Assembly (NCBI GenBank): GCA_030077755.1
Contig: JAQJZZ010000008.1
Location: 2,914,001 to 2,978,000 of the forward strand
Reading direction: 5' to 3'
DNA from: Filosporella fistucella
Taxonomy: Eukaryota > Ascomycota > Leotiomycetes > Helotiales
DNA length: 64,000 bases
The first letter of the stretch is position 1; each line of letters begins with the position of its first letter. The notes under the pieces were generated by a model. That model had not been told where the DNA came from. It was given only the letters and a program-made list of their open reading frames with translations, and did not search any database. Position numbers and translations under genes: made by a program. Positions 46,797-57,114 of the stretch are shown piece by piece.

Positions 46797-48686
46797 CTAC
46801 AACCACTCCGCGAGTTCAAACAATTGAATCAACTCATCTTCTGTGAGTTTTGGCTTATCATGAGTCAAGTAAGTAACCCCATCAAGTAGCTCTCTTGCCT
46901 CCGCGAGGACTTCCTCCCAGTCATCATTCTCCTTCCGACCCCTCCCCTGACTTTGACATCGTTTCGCTAACGCATATAGAATACGATATTGGTCTGCTAT
47001 CTCTGCGTCCTCGATGTCTCTGTCGTCTTGAGCAATTTCTTGACCATTCTCTGACTCATGACCTGGGTTACCGCCAAAGAACATAACAATGTCTTCCTCA
47101 GTCGGCATTTTATTTTCAGATTTGGATTCAACATCTGATTCAGGGTCAGAAGAGGAAGTGTTAAAGTGAGCGGTATATTGGTCATGAAGCCACCATGTAT
47201 CGAGAAGCGCCTTACGAGAAGCCAATCGAACAGCTAGCCAAGGTATCTTGGACAAATAGAAATTCGTCAAGACACTTATGGCTCGGTGATAATATGGTTT
47301 TCCATCTTCGTTGATCTCAGGAAACTTGATGCGCATCCATACAATACCACTGTCCTGTTTATCAAAGTATTCAATAGATTCTCCGCCCTCAAAAGACTGT
47401 GCCTCGTAGAAATTAACGATATCTTCGGACGTCGCTTTACCTGAGAGACCAATATAATACTCTCGGCTGAAGAAGATGGCATCATCCTTTGCTTTCTCCC
47501 ATGCCACCGACTTGGAGATCCATGGTAGCTTTGAAATAATATGTTTCATCCGCGTATTAGCCGCACTCTCCACATTCTGGTAATTGAAACCCGCAGGTTG
47601 CAAAGCGTAGAAGAGCCGGTTGTCACGATTCGAGTTCAATGAAGCAGGTCTTCTCTCCATTTCAGCTGTCAATCTTGTGATCTCCGCCTTCGCAATTGCA
47701 GAAGCTCCTTCCCCATGGAATTCATCGTAGCAGGGACAATCGACTCCTTCGGTAGAAGACAGTGTTCTCTCTGAATTGGGAATAGGGTTGTACTTCCCAG
47801 AAGCAATAATCTTGAGGGGTTCTGTTGGCGTGGAATCTAGGTCTCTTTCTCTCATGAGATACCACACGCCATGTTCCCTGTCGCGAAGAATATATCTGTC
47901 CCGTTCTTGGTGGTATTGGATCCTTGGAGTCATCGATGGAATAAATTCGAGTGGCATTGCGTGATGTGGTAGAGCTGGCTCACAACCCAAACCCATAGGG
48001 ACGACGCGACAAGTGCATTCTTCGTGTCTACCCAGTAAAGCGGCCTGGGAGGGTCCAGCACATTTCCAGTCAAAGTGAAATCTTCCAGCGCCCCTTTGGA
48101 TGTAGCTCTTCTTGAAAGGACAGCCGGGGATTTTGCAGTGGGCATGTCTTTCCTCAATCTCATGTCCATGGTTTTCACGGTAACCAGAGCCAAAGCCATC
48201 CCATCCATTCCCAGATATGCAGGCTTTGAGGACCATAAGCTCTAAATGACGGTGAAACGAGGAATCTGTCGAATCTGATGAGTTTGTGCTTTTGTCGAAC
48301 GAGGACGGCGAGGAGACGGAATGCGGAGGAGAGTGGCTACGATGTGGACTATAGTCTGAGAGTCCTCCACAGCGGCAATCAGGACATTCGGTGTAATAAG
48401 TCTCTTGCAAGATATCAGGCGTTGCGACCCGGCTTCTTCCAGGGCTGCTAGGTATCTCTGAAGATCCATGGACTGACAATGGTATGAGTTCCAGGTGCTC
48501 ATGAACCTGTGCGCCTGGGGAATGAGAAAGCTCTGGCTGAGAGATGTTTGTCGTGCCCTCGGTCCATGTGCTTGTGATATACGTTGGAGGAGTCCGAGGT
48601 GTTGGTGAAAAAACTTGTTGATTTTCTGGTGGTGGGGAAGGGAGGTGGATGGTGCGATCTTCAAATGCTGGGTTTGGCTCAGTCAT
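46797..48686 (-). CDS. unrecognised 629-residue protein with Cys clusters and an internal repeat
   Basis: This is a single exon. Residues 1-150 are Ser/Pro-rich and disordered, with CPDCRCGG at 101-108. A Cys/His-rich middle follows (HAHCKIPGCPFKK at 181-193, CTCRVVPMGLGC near 224-235, CPCY near 317), spaced in a way that could bind zinc. The C-terminal half contains a duplication. KLPWISKSVAWEKAKDDAIF (386-405) with TSEDIVNFYEA (419-429) is echoed by KIPWLAVRLASRKALLDTWW (480-499) with TEEDIVMFFGG (529-539). The end is acidic (LTEDELIQLFELAEWL). No membrane segment or signal peptide is present. I do not recognise the family. The 5' flank holds a 23-bp minisatellite about 200 bp upstream of the start. 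Confidence 0.75.
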   Translation of the reverse strand: MTEPNPAFEDRTIHLPSPPPENQQVFSPTPRTPPTYITSTWTEGTTNISQPELSHSPGAQVHEHLELIPLSVHGSSEIPSSPGRSRVATPDILQETYYTECPDCRCGGLSDYSPHRSHSPPHSVSSPSSFDKSTNSSDSTDSSFHRHLELMVLKACISGNGWDGFGSGYRENHGHEIEERHAHCKIPGCPFKKSYIQRGAGRFHFDWKCAGPSQAALLGRHEECTCRVVPMGLGCEPALPHHAMPLEFIPSMTPRIQYHQERDRYILRDREHGVWYLMRERDLDSTPTEPLKIIASGKYNPIPNSERTLSSTEGVDCPCYDEFHGEGASAIAKAEITRLTAEMERRPASLNSNRDNRLFYALQPAGFNYQNVESAANTRMKHIISKLPWISKSVAWEKAKDDAIFFSREYYIGLSGKATSEDIVNFYEAQSFEGGESIEYFDKQDSGIVWMRIKFPEINEDGKPYYHRAISVLTNFYLSKIPWLAVRLASRKALLDTWWLHDQYTAHFNTSSSDPESDVESKSENKMPTEEDIVMFFGGNPGHESENGQEIAQDDRDIEDAEIADQYRILYALAKRCQSQGRGRKENDDWEEVLAEARELLDGVTYLTHDKPKLTEDELIQLFELAEWL

Positions 48687-48884
48687 AGCTATTGTTCTTT
48701 GTGTGATTCGGGTGTTGCTGAAACGAAAGTATACCCCAAGTCTGAGTATTACTTGATGAAAAGCTCAAGGACGTTGTAAGAAGCTGCTTGTGTGGTAGCT
48801 CAAGTGTGATGATGTAAGAAGATGTTTTGTAATGCTCTTTGAAGGAGATCCGGCTTGGCTTTTATAGCTGGTTGTGGGGCATGT

Positions 48885-49168
48885 CAGCGACTCACGGTCT
48901 CAAGGAGAAGCGACTCACGATGTTAGATGTCAGCGACTCAAGTAGGAGCGACTCACTATGCTAGATGGCAGCGACTTACTGCTTCAACAAGCAACGACTC
49001 ACAGCCTTAACTGGCAGTAAGTCACAGCCTTAACTGGCAGCATTCACTGCTCCAACCGACAGCGACTCACGGATCCAACTGGCAGTAAATCATGGCCTCA
49101 ACAACCAGCGAATCCTCATCTGGCAGCGATTCACAATTTTGCTTAGTAGCGACTTACACATTACTCCT
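48885..49168. repeat. 23-bp minisatellite, about 12 degenerate copies
   Basis: The core CAGCGACTCAC recurs at 48885, 48908, 48931, 48946, 48969, 48992, 49015, 49038, 49060, 49083, 49106, 49123 and 49146. The interval is nearly always 22-23 bp, with two shorter steps (15 and 17). A typical unit is CAGCGACTCACNGCCTCAAC plus TGG. Individual copies differ by point changes such as GTAAGTCA or GCATTCAC. Confidence 0.85.
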
Positions 49169-50239
49169 AGGTATATATAAATCAGAACACAACTTGGTAT
49201 CGTGATTCTAGCGCCGACATCCATGTCAGAGTGCCCGACTCACACACTCCGTAGATGTTATCAACTGGAAAGATATTTCCGACATTTAGCAGGTTCAACA
49301 ATGATTCATACGGCTCATCCAGATATGATGTATATCTGCTACAGCACAAAGAATACATTTAATGAGGCAAGCATCATTCGGCCCATTTGAAAGCAGACAG
49401 TAACGTGCTTGATAGAGCAAAATTTGTGCACCTGGCATCACCAAACGGTTGATACCTTGTTCGCCTGTGATGTAGCACTTGTATCTCGCAAGAACTCTGC
49501 CTTGCTGAAAATACGCGGCATCAAACAGACGCAACCACCGAAGACAGAATTCATTCATGGAGCGCTGCATCCACTAGCCTGACATAAAAAGTCCAGGTTG
49601 AATCACATGGCATTATGATCAACAGCTTCAAACACAGCAATACTTGACGTATGATACAACAATGGTTACATATCACACACTTCCTCGAATGCTCCAGACA
49701 TAGGACTTCTGTCCCAGCTGGCCTCCATTCCGCGATTTATAATGGCGCCCAGAAGTCTGGGATTGCGGAAAATAGTCAGCAAGCTTCTGCACCTAGAGCC
49801 TTAAATCCGGCCACTAACCACAAGGGAAATTAGAGCACGGCCTCCGCTCTAGAATTTGTGAACCGGGTGTGAATAAGCAAAAACCGAGTCGAAATGGGCA
49901 ATCAAATAGCAGCACTTGCTGGGAATCAGATTGGGGTGGGATTAGAATGTTTGGAAGACTGTGATTCAATATAGTACAACTGCAGGAGGACCAGATGACT
50001 GCCTTGGTCGGGATTTGATATTTTGGAATCTTTTCTGGGTATCGGAGTGTAAGGAAAATGATGCCGCTTGGCCAAGGCCAATGGCAAATTCGACTGAACT
50101 CTATCTGGCAATTTTGTCCCCATTCCCGATCGAAACACAGATCGTCCGATCAACTTCAGCCCACTACCGTAGACTCCTCAACTCCCTGCTCCAAATCTGC
50201 GTCCAGATATTTGTCCAGTATCTCTATGCTCATCGCAAT
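49169..50239. other. intergenic
   Basis: Short unconvincing frames on both strands. No gene supported. Confidence 0.45.
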
Positions 50240-51493
50240 TCATACGGAACCAGACTCTCTTAGTCTCATCTCTTTGAGCAGTTTCATATCCTCCTCACTC
50301 ACTGGCACTCCTTCCACCTTCTTGACTCTCTTGCCTTCCTTAAAGATAACCCATCCGGCAGCAGATGCAACAATGCAGGCAAGCGAGATAAACAAGCCGA
50401 CACTCCAACTTGGTCGATCATATTTGTTGAAACCCCACATCAAGCCATTTAGGACGATCTGCAGAAGCGTGTTCCATACGAATCCCCAAATAACAAAGTC
50501 CAGCTTCCAGTATTTGGATGGAGAGGCTCGCTCACCGGTCAGAGGTGCATCGGGGGAGAGGCTGATAGGGAGAGCAAGTACAGATTCACTGACTCCTTCC
50601 GGAATAGGATCATCCTTTGGGTGATATTTAACGTCAATATGCTGCGAGCCCTCAAGACGGAACCAAGCTTGGTGGATGCCGGCCAGTCTTCTCAACGAGC
50701 TCTCGTCCTTGCCAAATCTCCACTTCAACAGATAGTAAAAGTCTCTAAACCGCCATGGAATTAAGCCCAGACCAGTGACATTAAACAATGCGTTCAGGAT
50801 CTGAGAATCAATCTCGAGCCATTTCTTGGCCCCACTGTCCCAAGAATTATAGCTTGGATGTGCCATCGCTGGTGTCGCACGGATAAGAATCAGGAAGAGC
50901 ATACCGCCCCACGCCACAATATTGAGCGCGTAGATAGTGAGTAAGAATCCAAATGGTGTAATAACAAATTTGCAGAAGCTCCTAAGCGCAATTGTGGTGG
51001 CTTGCCACTTGGTATGTTTGGGTGGAAATTGGTAGCCATTCGGGTACGGTTCTGAAGGGTCGTGGGGTGTTACAACAGTTATCTCCTCTGTCTGTGCCGT
51101 GAGAATGCTTTCGATTTGATCTCCTTTCTTCTTTTCGTTAATGACTTCGATCTTCTTTGGTTCCGCAATGGTTTCCATGGTTTTTTGTCGATATAATTGC
51201 ATGACATCAGCATCTGAATCGCGATGCGCTTGACTGTTACGTCTCTGACCAGGACCAGACCATCCGTCAGGATCAAACTTGCCAACTTGTATATCGTTCA
51301 GGGTAGGAATATTTGAGCCAACAGATCCAAATGCATGGAACATCCCGACCGGCGGCCTGGACTGAGTGAAAGTCTCCTGTGCATTGCGCATCAACTTTGC
51401 TGCTTTCGATGGTTCTTTCGATTTGTTCGTTTCAGACGGCGATAAAGAAGATAGAGCGGGATCTATCCCATCTGAGGGAGGCTGGCGCGACAT
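50240..51493 (-). CDS. DUF2985-family integral membrane protein
   Basis: This single exon encodes 417 residues. The first ~160 are polar and cytosolic (Ser/Lys/Glu-rich). A first membrane block (FVITPFGFLLTIYALNIVAW, then GGMLFLILI) is followed by WLEIDSQILNALFNVTGLGL and IPWRFRDFYYLLKWRFGK, the conserved core of DUF2985. Two more membrane segments lie near residues 335-390 (LDFVIWGFVWNTLLQIVLNG and VGLFISLACIVASAAGWVIF). The charged tail is KRVKKVEGVPVSEEDMKLLK. The family is widespread in filamentous fungi; its function is not established. The Cys-rich segment found in some homologues is replaced here by AHPSYNSWDSG. Confidence 0.85.
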   Translation of the reverse strand: MSRQPPSDGIDPALSSLSPSETNKSKEPSKAAKLMRNAQETFTQSRPPVGMFHAFGSVGSNIPTLNDIQVGKFDPDGWSGPGQRRNSQAHRDSDADVMQLYRQKTMETIAEPKKIEVINEKKKGDQIESILTAQTEEITVVTPHDPSEPYPNGYQFPPKHTKWQATTIALRSFCKFVITPFGFLLTIYALNIVAWGGMLFLILIRATPAMAHPSYNSWDSGAKKWLEIDSQILNALFNVTGLGLIPWRFRDFYYLLKWRFGKDESSLRRLAGIHQAWFRLEGSQHIDVKYHPKDDPIPEGVSESVLALPISLSPDAPLTGERASPSKYWKLDFVIWGFVWNTLLQIVLNGLMWGFNKYDRPSWSVGLFISLACIVASAAGWVIFKEGKRVKKVEGVPVSEEDMKLLKEMRLRESGSV

Positions 51494-52791
51494 TCCGATA
51501 TTGACCTGTGCTTGATGGCCAATTTCGACAGATGATGCGAATAGATGATGTTGAAGTCAAGGTAAATCCAAATCTTGACTTTGAGCAGTGCGCACTCTTA
51601 TGGGAGTCCAGGTTCACCACCATAAGGTTCATACAGTGTAACAGGGGCTTCAGCAGGCCCAATCAGCACACGCGTATTCCATCGGAAGAGCTGTTTTGGC
51701 CAGGATCAAATATCAGCCAGCGGTTGCTGACTTGCTAGCGGGCTGCACCATGCTTACTATCCCCGACAATCTCAAAAGTCCGTTGGAGGCGAGATCATCA
51801 ATTGGAATACCAAATTTCCATGTAACGATTGATTAGTTGTCATATCGCGTCGACGCCCCAGGTGAATAAGCAATGCAGTGAGGGCCACGGGATATGGAAG
51901 GTGGGTTTATATTCCAGTCAGCCGCAACTCTCGCCAAGTTTCGCAGGCACATATGTATTAATCGCTTTGGGATGACGGTAGATAAGTATTTAGTGAACTT
52001 CCGATCATTAGCAGACACCAATCGTCGGTCTGACAGTCTTGAACCCTTATAACGTGCTGCTATCCAACTAGTTGTAAGCAATTCCCCTCACATGGAAGTA
52101 GCTTTCTCGGGGATGCAGATTGGTTCTGCGTAGAAAATATACGCGGATTCAGAGACACTGTGTGAATCAGTATCAATATGATTATGACTTACGAAGCAAG
52201 GTAAGGAAGCTTCGCAAGCAGAAATTCATTGCCAAAATCGCAGCCAGAGTAAATTTAGCTGGGAGCTACTCCCGTTTTTTCTCAAATCGCAGGCGTTGAT
52301 TTACTCTCCACTTGCTCGAGATGAGAGAAAAATGTTATCCAGAGCAACGCAGCACATATATTCCGGCTTGTGAATATGATCTTGTACGAGCGGGACAGCA
52401 TGGCACCTTATCACAGCTGCATCCCTCGATGCATTGAGTGTCCTCATTGTCAGCGCTCCAAGCCTTCTTGCTCCCAAAAGTGTTGAATCGATGTGACTTT
52501 CTTCCCTAGTGGAATTCGCAATCGCTGGGTCAGCCGGAACGTGACAATAGACTAAACTTGTGATGCTCCAGCATTGCCATTTCTCAAGACCAAAGCTTGG
52601 AAGTGCCATCCCCTATCCTAGCATCTACCGTCGACTTGTTACATAGATAGACACAGCTCAATTGTGTCATCTGTACCCCTCAGTGAGATGGAGTTGTATT
52701 ATGCAACTTTTGTCGACAGCGAGGACTTTAGGGCCAATGAGTGTCAGTCAAAGTCGCGTCGTATCGAAGTCGATAGTCAATATGTTTTGGC
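51494..52791. other. intergenic
   Basis: Upstream DNA of the DUF2985 gene and the 3' flank of SLD5. Short frames without recognisable motifs. Confidence 0.45.
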
Positions 52792-53542
52792 TCAAACCAA
52801 CTCCAATTCTCCTTGCTCAACAAGATCTCTGACATCAGACCACCGAGCCACAACCACCTCCCCTCTTTCTACCTCGACCTCTCCATCCCCATCTCTGCCC
52901 CTACCTCTAACGGCTGTATGCATTTCTCCCTCGGCGTCTCTAGATCCCAGGCCTCGCACGAACACACCACCCTCCTCATCTGGACCACCAATCATAGATA
53001 TACCACCAGCAGTATCATTCAGATTTTGTAGATTCAGTGGGAAGCTTGCCAAGAAACTGCTCAAATAATGTCCATGTAAAAGTTGCTGGTGGCGTGTCGC
53101 ATACGCGACCTCATTCTCGCTCAATCTTTCGAGTAAGGTAGGTGTAGAAAGGTAGTGAAGAGTGTGCTTGTCGATTTTGGCTATACGTGCGCGTAGGTAG
53201 GAACGGATCAGGAATTTCCAGCGCTCGACTTCAGTTTGAATGATTATAAGACTGAAATTTGTTTTGGGATCCATGTCGCCGGTCATCTGTTCGACCAGCT
53301 CAATCTGCTGTTTGATACGGTTCGTGGCTCGTTCAATGAGTGCATCTCTTGGCCATCTGCGAACGTCAGTTGTGCTCTGCAAATATGGAGAGGACGTACG
53401 GTAGCAATTCTGTAGCTCCACGTTCATTGACCCATGCTCTTGTCAGGGCTTGGAGGTCTGCTTCTCCAGAGGGCCCGTATGCTTCAAAAGGATCGCGTGC
53501 ATCATGGCTACCGAGGCCCTGAAGGATATCTGAAATGTCCAT
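52792..53542 (-). CDS. SLD5: GINS complex subunit Sld5
   Basis: Sld5 is one of four GINS subunits, part of the CMG replicative helicase at DNA replication forks. Two exons (53542-53400 and 53356-52792) give 235 residues. The 43-nt intron has a GTACGT donor and a TCGCAG acceptor, and the junction reads [18 protein letters not shown]. Conserved blocks are [16 protein letters not shown] near the N-terminus, [20 protein letters not shown] and [14 protein letters not shown] in the A domain, and [10 protein letters not shown]. The C-terminal B domain ends [17 protein letters not shown]. An acidic, Gly/Arg/Glu-rich insert (~190-220) separates the two. The frame is open upstream of 53542, but MDISDIL is the usual fungal start. 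Confidence 0.93.
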
Positions 53543-54066
53543 GATTTTAATTGTCGTCGACGGTGCAGGTGTTGTTTGGTGGTGGTTGTTTTGCAGCGTC
53601 ATTGCAACAGAGGGGCACGCGTAAGGAAGGTGCGGGCGCGATCTCAGCACCACCAGACATCAGGGGTATTCTGGCCAGCCGAAGATAAAGGTACAGGACC
53701 TGTATCTAAGAAAATTTCGAAGATGTAACAATTGAAAGCAGACACCCTTAAAGAGCTGATTATTTAAATCCTATCTGAAAAAGCTAAACTTTGGTCACTA
53801 TTTCATGCAGTTGCTGCATATTAAGAGAGCTTTTCACTACACAGCACAGCTGTGGCAGCCGCTCAGCTGTGTCGTACCAGGCTTTACAAACCATATATCG
53901 CAGCCTCTGATGACGCCGAAATATCAGCCTGCAATAGAATGGCATCTTTTGGCCTTTCTCGCTTGCCATTTACCCGAGGAAGTCGCGATCTTGTGCAAAA
54001 AAAGGTAGGATTCTTTGGAACCCTTTATAACCACAACACAATTCCCGCTCGCTCCAAAAATTTGAC
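53543..54066. other. intergenic
   Basis: Divides the SLD5 start from the 3' end of U6. No gene supported. Confidence 0.5.
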
Positions 54067-54323
54067 AAAAAAATTGGTAGCTTCTCTTTGATTGAGCGTG
54101 CTATAATCTATTAGTATAATGCGAATTAATTGGGTCTTGGGTTGAAATTACTCATCCTTAGTGCTTTTTTCTCAGTTAGTTTCCGTAATTTGGTTGGTTT
54201 TGAATAGGAGGTCATACCAGGGGCCATGCTAATCTTCTCTGTATCGTTTCAAATTGACTAAATTGGTGTTAGTAGTGTTACCGTTAGACCAAGTGGACCA
54301 ACTTACCCAAATGCCTTGCGGCG
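54067..54323 (-). ncRNA. U6 spliceosomal snRNA with three introns
   Basis: On the minus strand, four exons reconstruct a U6 of about 103 nt. They are ~54323-54307, 54257-54218 (40 nt), 54163-54152 (12 nt) and 54100-54067. Exon 1 holds a short GCC-GCAA-GGC hairpin and CATTTGG. Exon 2 holds GAAACGATACAGAGAAGATT and AGCATGGCCCCTG, that is, the ACAGAGA box and AGC triad. Exon 3 is CACTAAGGATGA. Exon 4 starts CACGCTCAATCAAAGAGAAG and ends in seven T, a Pol III terminator. Intron 1 is 49 nt (GTAAGT, branch ACTAACA, TTTAG), intron 2 is 54 nt (GTATGA, branch ACTAACT, AAAAG) and intron 3 is 51 nt (GTAATT, branch TACTAAT, TTATAG). Exons agree with U6 of other fungi with no gap. The 5' end is set from TATA spacing. 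Confidence 0.9.
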
Positions 54324-54344
54324 AGGAGATTTGCACTGTTAGGG

Positions 54345-54350
54345 TATATA
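54345..54350 (-). promoter_or_regulatory. TATA box of U6
   Basis: TATATA on the minus strand lies 22-27 nt before the inferred transcript start. This is the spacing expected for a Pol III U6 promoter with an external TATA. Confidence 0.65.
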
Positions 54351-54840
54351 ACCGACGACGTAGTGGTTGCCTGGAGAGCCTGAGGTCATAGTGATTTTCC
54401 ACAAGTATGCCAATGTTTCTTCCACAAAGGCAACAACAATTATGCTTGCATAAAATCTCTCAGATGACAGCAGCTCAATTTTTGTCACAGATAGTCTCTT
54501 GAATCGTGTTTGTTTTGCGTAACATGCAGAAAGCTCTATTTATTTTTTATTTTTCTGAGTAAATAAAATTATATTAATGGATGGAGATTAGGCAGACGCT
54601 ATATAATCACTTAATAATTCTTTTATAAAATACATATCTAGGATTTCCATGTTTTATTTTATTATTTGTTTCAAAGCTATAGATGTTAGTACAATTCTAA
54701 ATCCTGTGTTTCCAATTCCAGATACGCCTATCTTCTTCTTCAAACTTTCTGTAGAAGTGAAAATATGCTTACACCTACACAAATCATATATACACTTCTT
54801 GGTTAGTTATTTGTAAGTGGATAGAATATACGTGGCTTTT
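54351..54840. other. AT-rich intergenic
   Basis: Very AT-rich. The last part may contain a decayed copy of the tandem repeat that follows. No gene. Confidence 0.45.
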
Positions 54841-55105
54841 ATGAAGACTCATATTCTCCCTACATACGGCAAAGGGAGCTCTTTGCAATAGTGTTGAAAG
54901 TACAAGTATAGTATGAAGACTTGGTGCCCTTACTATGTGCGGCAAAGTAATTTTGTCTGCAAATATACAGAACATACAATGCTGCTATGAAGACTTGAGA
55001 CCCTCTTTTTGTGCGGTAAAAGGAGTTTCATTTCCAGTACATGAAAAGTACAACGTTGACATGAATACTCGCTGACTTCACTATGTGCAGTAACTTGAAA
55101 AGTAG
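54841..55105 (+). repeat. 72-74 bp tandem repeat, four diverged copies
   Basis: ATGAAGACT (ATGAATACT in the last copy) recurs at 54841, 54913, 54987 and 55061, giving steps of 72, 74 and 74 bp. Each copy then has a related TATGTGCGGCAAAG-like segment about 25 bp in, with variants TACATACGGCAAAG, TTTGTGCGGTAAAA and TATGTGCAGTAAC. The later part of each unit contains a less conserved stretch with ACA-rich sequence. The repeat is non-coding and AT-rich. Confidence 0.75.
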
Positions 55106-56659
55106 ATGATTAGCTTCGACGAGTATATAAAATAGTAGGACAACAAAAGGGGAACCATTATCTGAGCGATGAAATTACATCAAGTCAACTATATCCGATG
55201 TATCGAAGCAAATGTTTTGAACAGCTCAGAAATGAAAACTGACTGTACCAATATCTTCATGAAATTTAATAGGCCCGCTGTTTATTCCTCGACTTGTAGA
55301 CTGCTATCGCTATCTCACAATATTCCAGGTGATTACCCTTCTTTCATCAAATTTTGTCACACTGCCTCTCCCTGAATCTGCATGTGGATCTTTTTTAATT
55401 CGCTAGAAAACTATATGAAATAGGCAAAATTCACGTCTTGACAAGCCAATTTCGCAATATCATCGTGCATTTATCTCAATTTGGCTCTGAATGTATGATG
55501 CCGGTCCGCCTCAACTACGTACCCAAATCCCAGACTTTGAAAACTTTCGTATGGTAAAGTAGCATTTAACTAATAGTATAGTGTTATTTTGGAAAGAAAA
55601 TTTGCGAGGTCCATATTATCAGTCCCTCCCCCCAGCCCTTATTGAACTTTTTCAATAACGCTTCTCTGCCCAGCCCACCTTGACTTATGGAAATTATTCC
55701 ATAAGCCTCCATCCGGGCACCAGCAACATCTGAAATGAATACCCTTAAGCACCCCGCTTTTTCCTGCTGCCATCTTGGCCTTCATTGCCTGCTCCTCGCT
55801 TCATTCTGCCATTCCGAGGGGGCAACACTTCTGATTTTGCACTGCCCTCAATTTTTGCTCTGGCTTCTCTTTCAATACTGGCCCGCGTTACTCTATCGGA
55901 ACCATTTGTTTCTTCATACGAGTTCGGTCAAACGGGTATTCATTCCAGACATCATCATATGCTGGCTCTTTCAGTCTCAGGAAATGTACAAGTCTTCATG
56001 CCGTGGCTTTTGATAGGGAAGAAAGCTTCTCTTGTGCTGAACAGTGAGTCAATAGCCTATACTGAATTGAATTTAAGCTGATTTACACAGGTACATGATG
56101 GCTTAGAAAGCGATGATTCGCAAGGACGGGTAAGTCTTGCGAAAAATTCATGAAAACCACAAAACCAAAGATAATGAGGAGCTTGGGAAGAAATATCTCA
56201 AACTTTGAAACGGCACATATTTCCAAAGGCTCCTCAAATGTAGCTATAGTAGCTTTTGTGGCAGCGATGACGGTTTCACTTTTCCGGCAACGCTGACGGA
56301 ACCCAGGGCGCTTGTCATGAGAATGATCTTGGTCGAACGAGGGAAGACTTTGGGTCATTGAAGTCTCCAAATTTCTCCTCTCGTTCTATCTATGCCATAC
56401 TGGACCGAAGACTCACATATATGTATCCAATATTTGAGAGATTGGCTTCCATAAACCTGATATCCAGTCAGTTATCATAAATTTCGATCAAGTACAAGGG
56501 AGACTGAGGGCTGTAGAATAGGCAGGGAGGAAGATCCTCACCAATTGCCCTTGGATAGTTTCCGTCCTCCATATCAATTTTTGATGTTCGACCCAATCGT
56601 AATATCAAATGACTGACTATCCTAGGCATGATCCGCTGACAGATTTCCACACCCCAACC
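55106..56659. other. intergenic
   Basis: AT-rich. Frames on the plus strand near 55.7-56.1 kb and the minus strand near 56.1-56.65 kb lack recognisable motifs. Not called. Confidence 0.45.
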
Positions 56660-57114
56660 TCATGCTTGTCCCGCAGACTTGTAATTCTTTGGGTTGAACA
56701 GATACATGGGCATCCCGGCGTCCACAGCGTCAAGAAACTCTTCTATTTCCTTTGAAAGATTCCCCGAATATCCTCTTGTCGAGTGGAAGCATTTTTCGTA
56801 CTCTTCGAAGGTTGAGGTTTGATCTCCACATCGTCATCTGCGAGTACGCTGGCTGTAGACCGATGCTGTTTCAAAGTTCGAGTTGGAATCCACTGCTTGA
56901 TGTCGTCATCGCCATCGTGATTGTCCACATTTTCTCCTTCCTCTATCTCTGACCTAGGCGCCTGAAAAGGTTGGATACCGTCTTCCCCATCTCCTTCTCT
57001 GTCCTTGCCCAAGTGGGTTGTCATGGAAGGGTACTGATTCGCCTCCTCGCCCTCCTCTCTATCTTCTAGTCCCTCCTCTTCGACAACGCTGAAAGAGAAG
57101 AGAACTGTTTGCAT
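56660..57114 (-). CDS. hypothetical acidic protein, reading frame interrupted
   Basis: From the ATG at 57114 a 123-codon frame runs MQTVLFSFSVVEEEGLEDRE through a Glu/Asp/Gly-rich stretch to a stop at 56743. Within its last 90 nt another minus-strand frame reads TFEEYEKCFHSTRGYSGN, then LSKEIEEFLDAVDAGMPMYL and FNPKNYKSAGQA, ending at 56660. The second looks more like conserved protein than the end of the first. Either an intron I could not place or a frameshift links them. I do not recognise a family. It may be a small gene with a missed intron or a decayed one. Confidence 0.35.
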
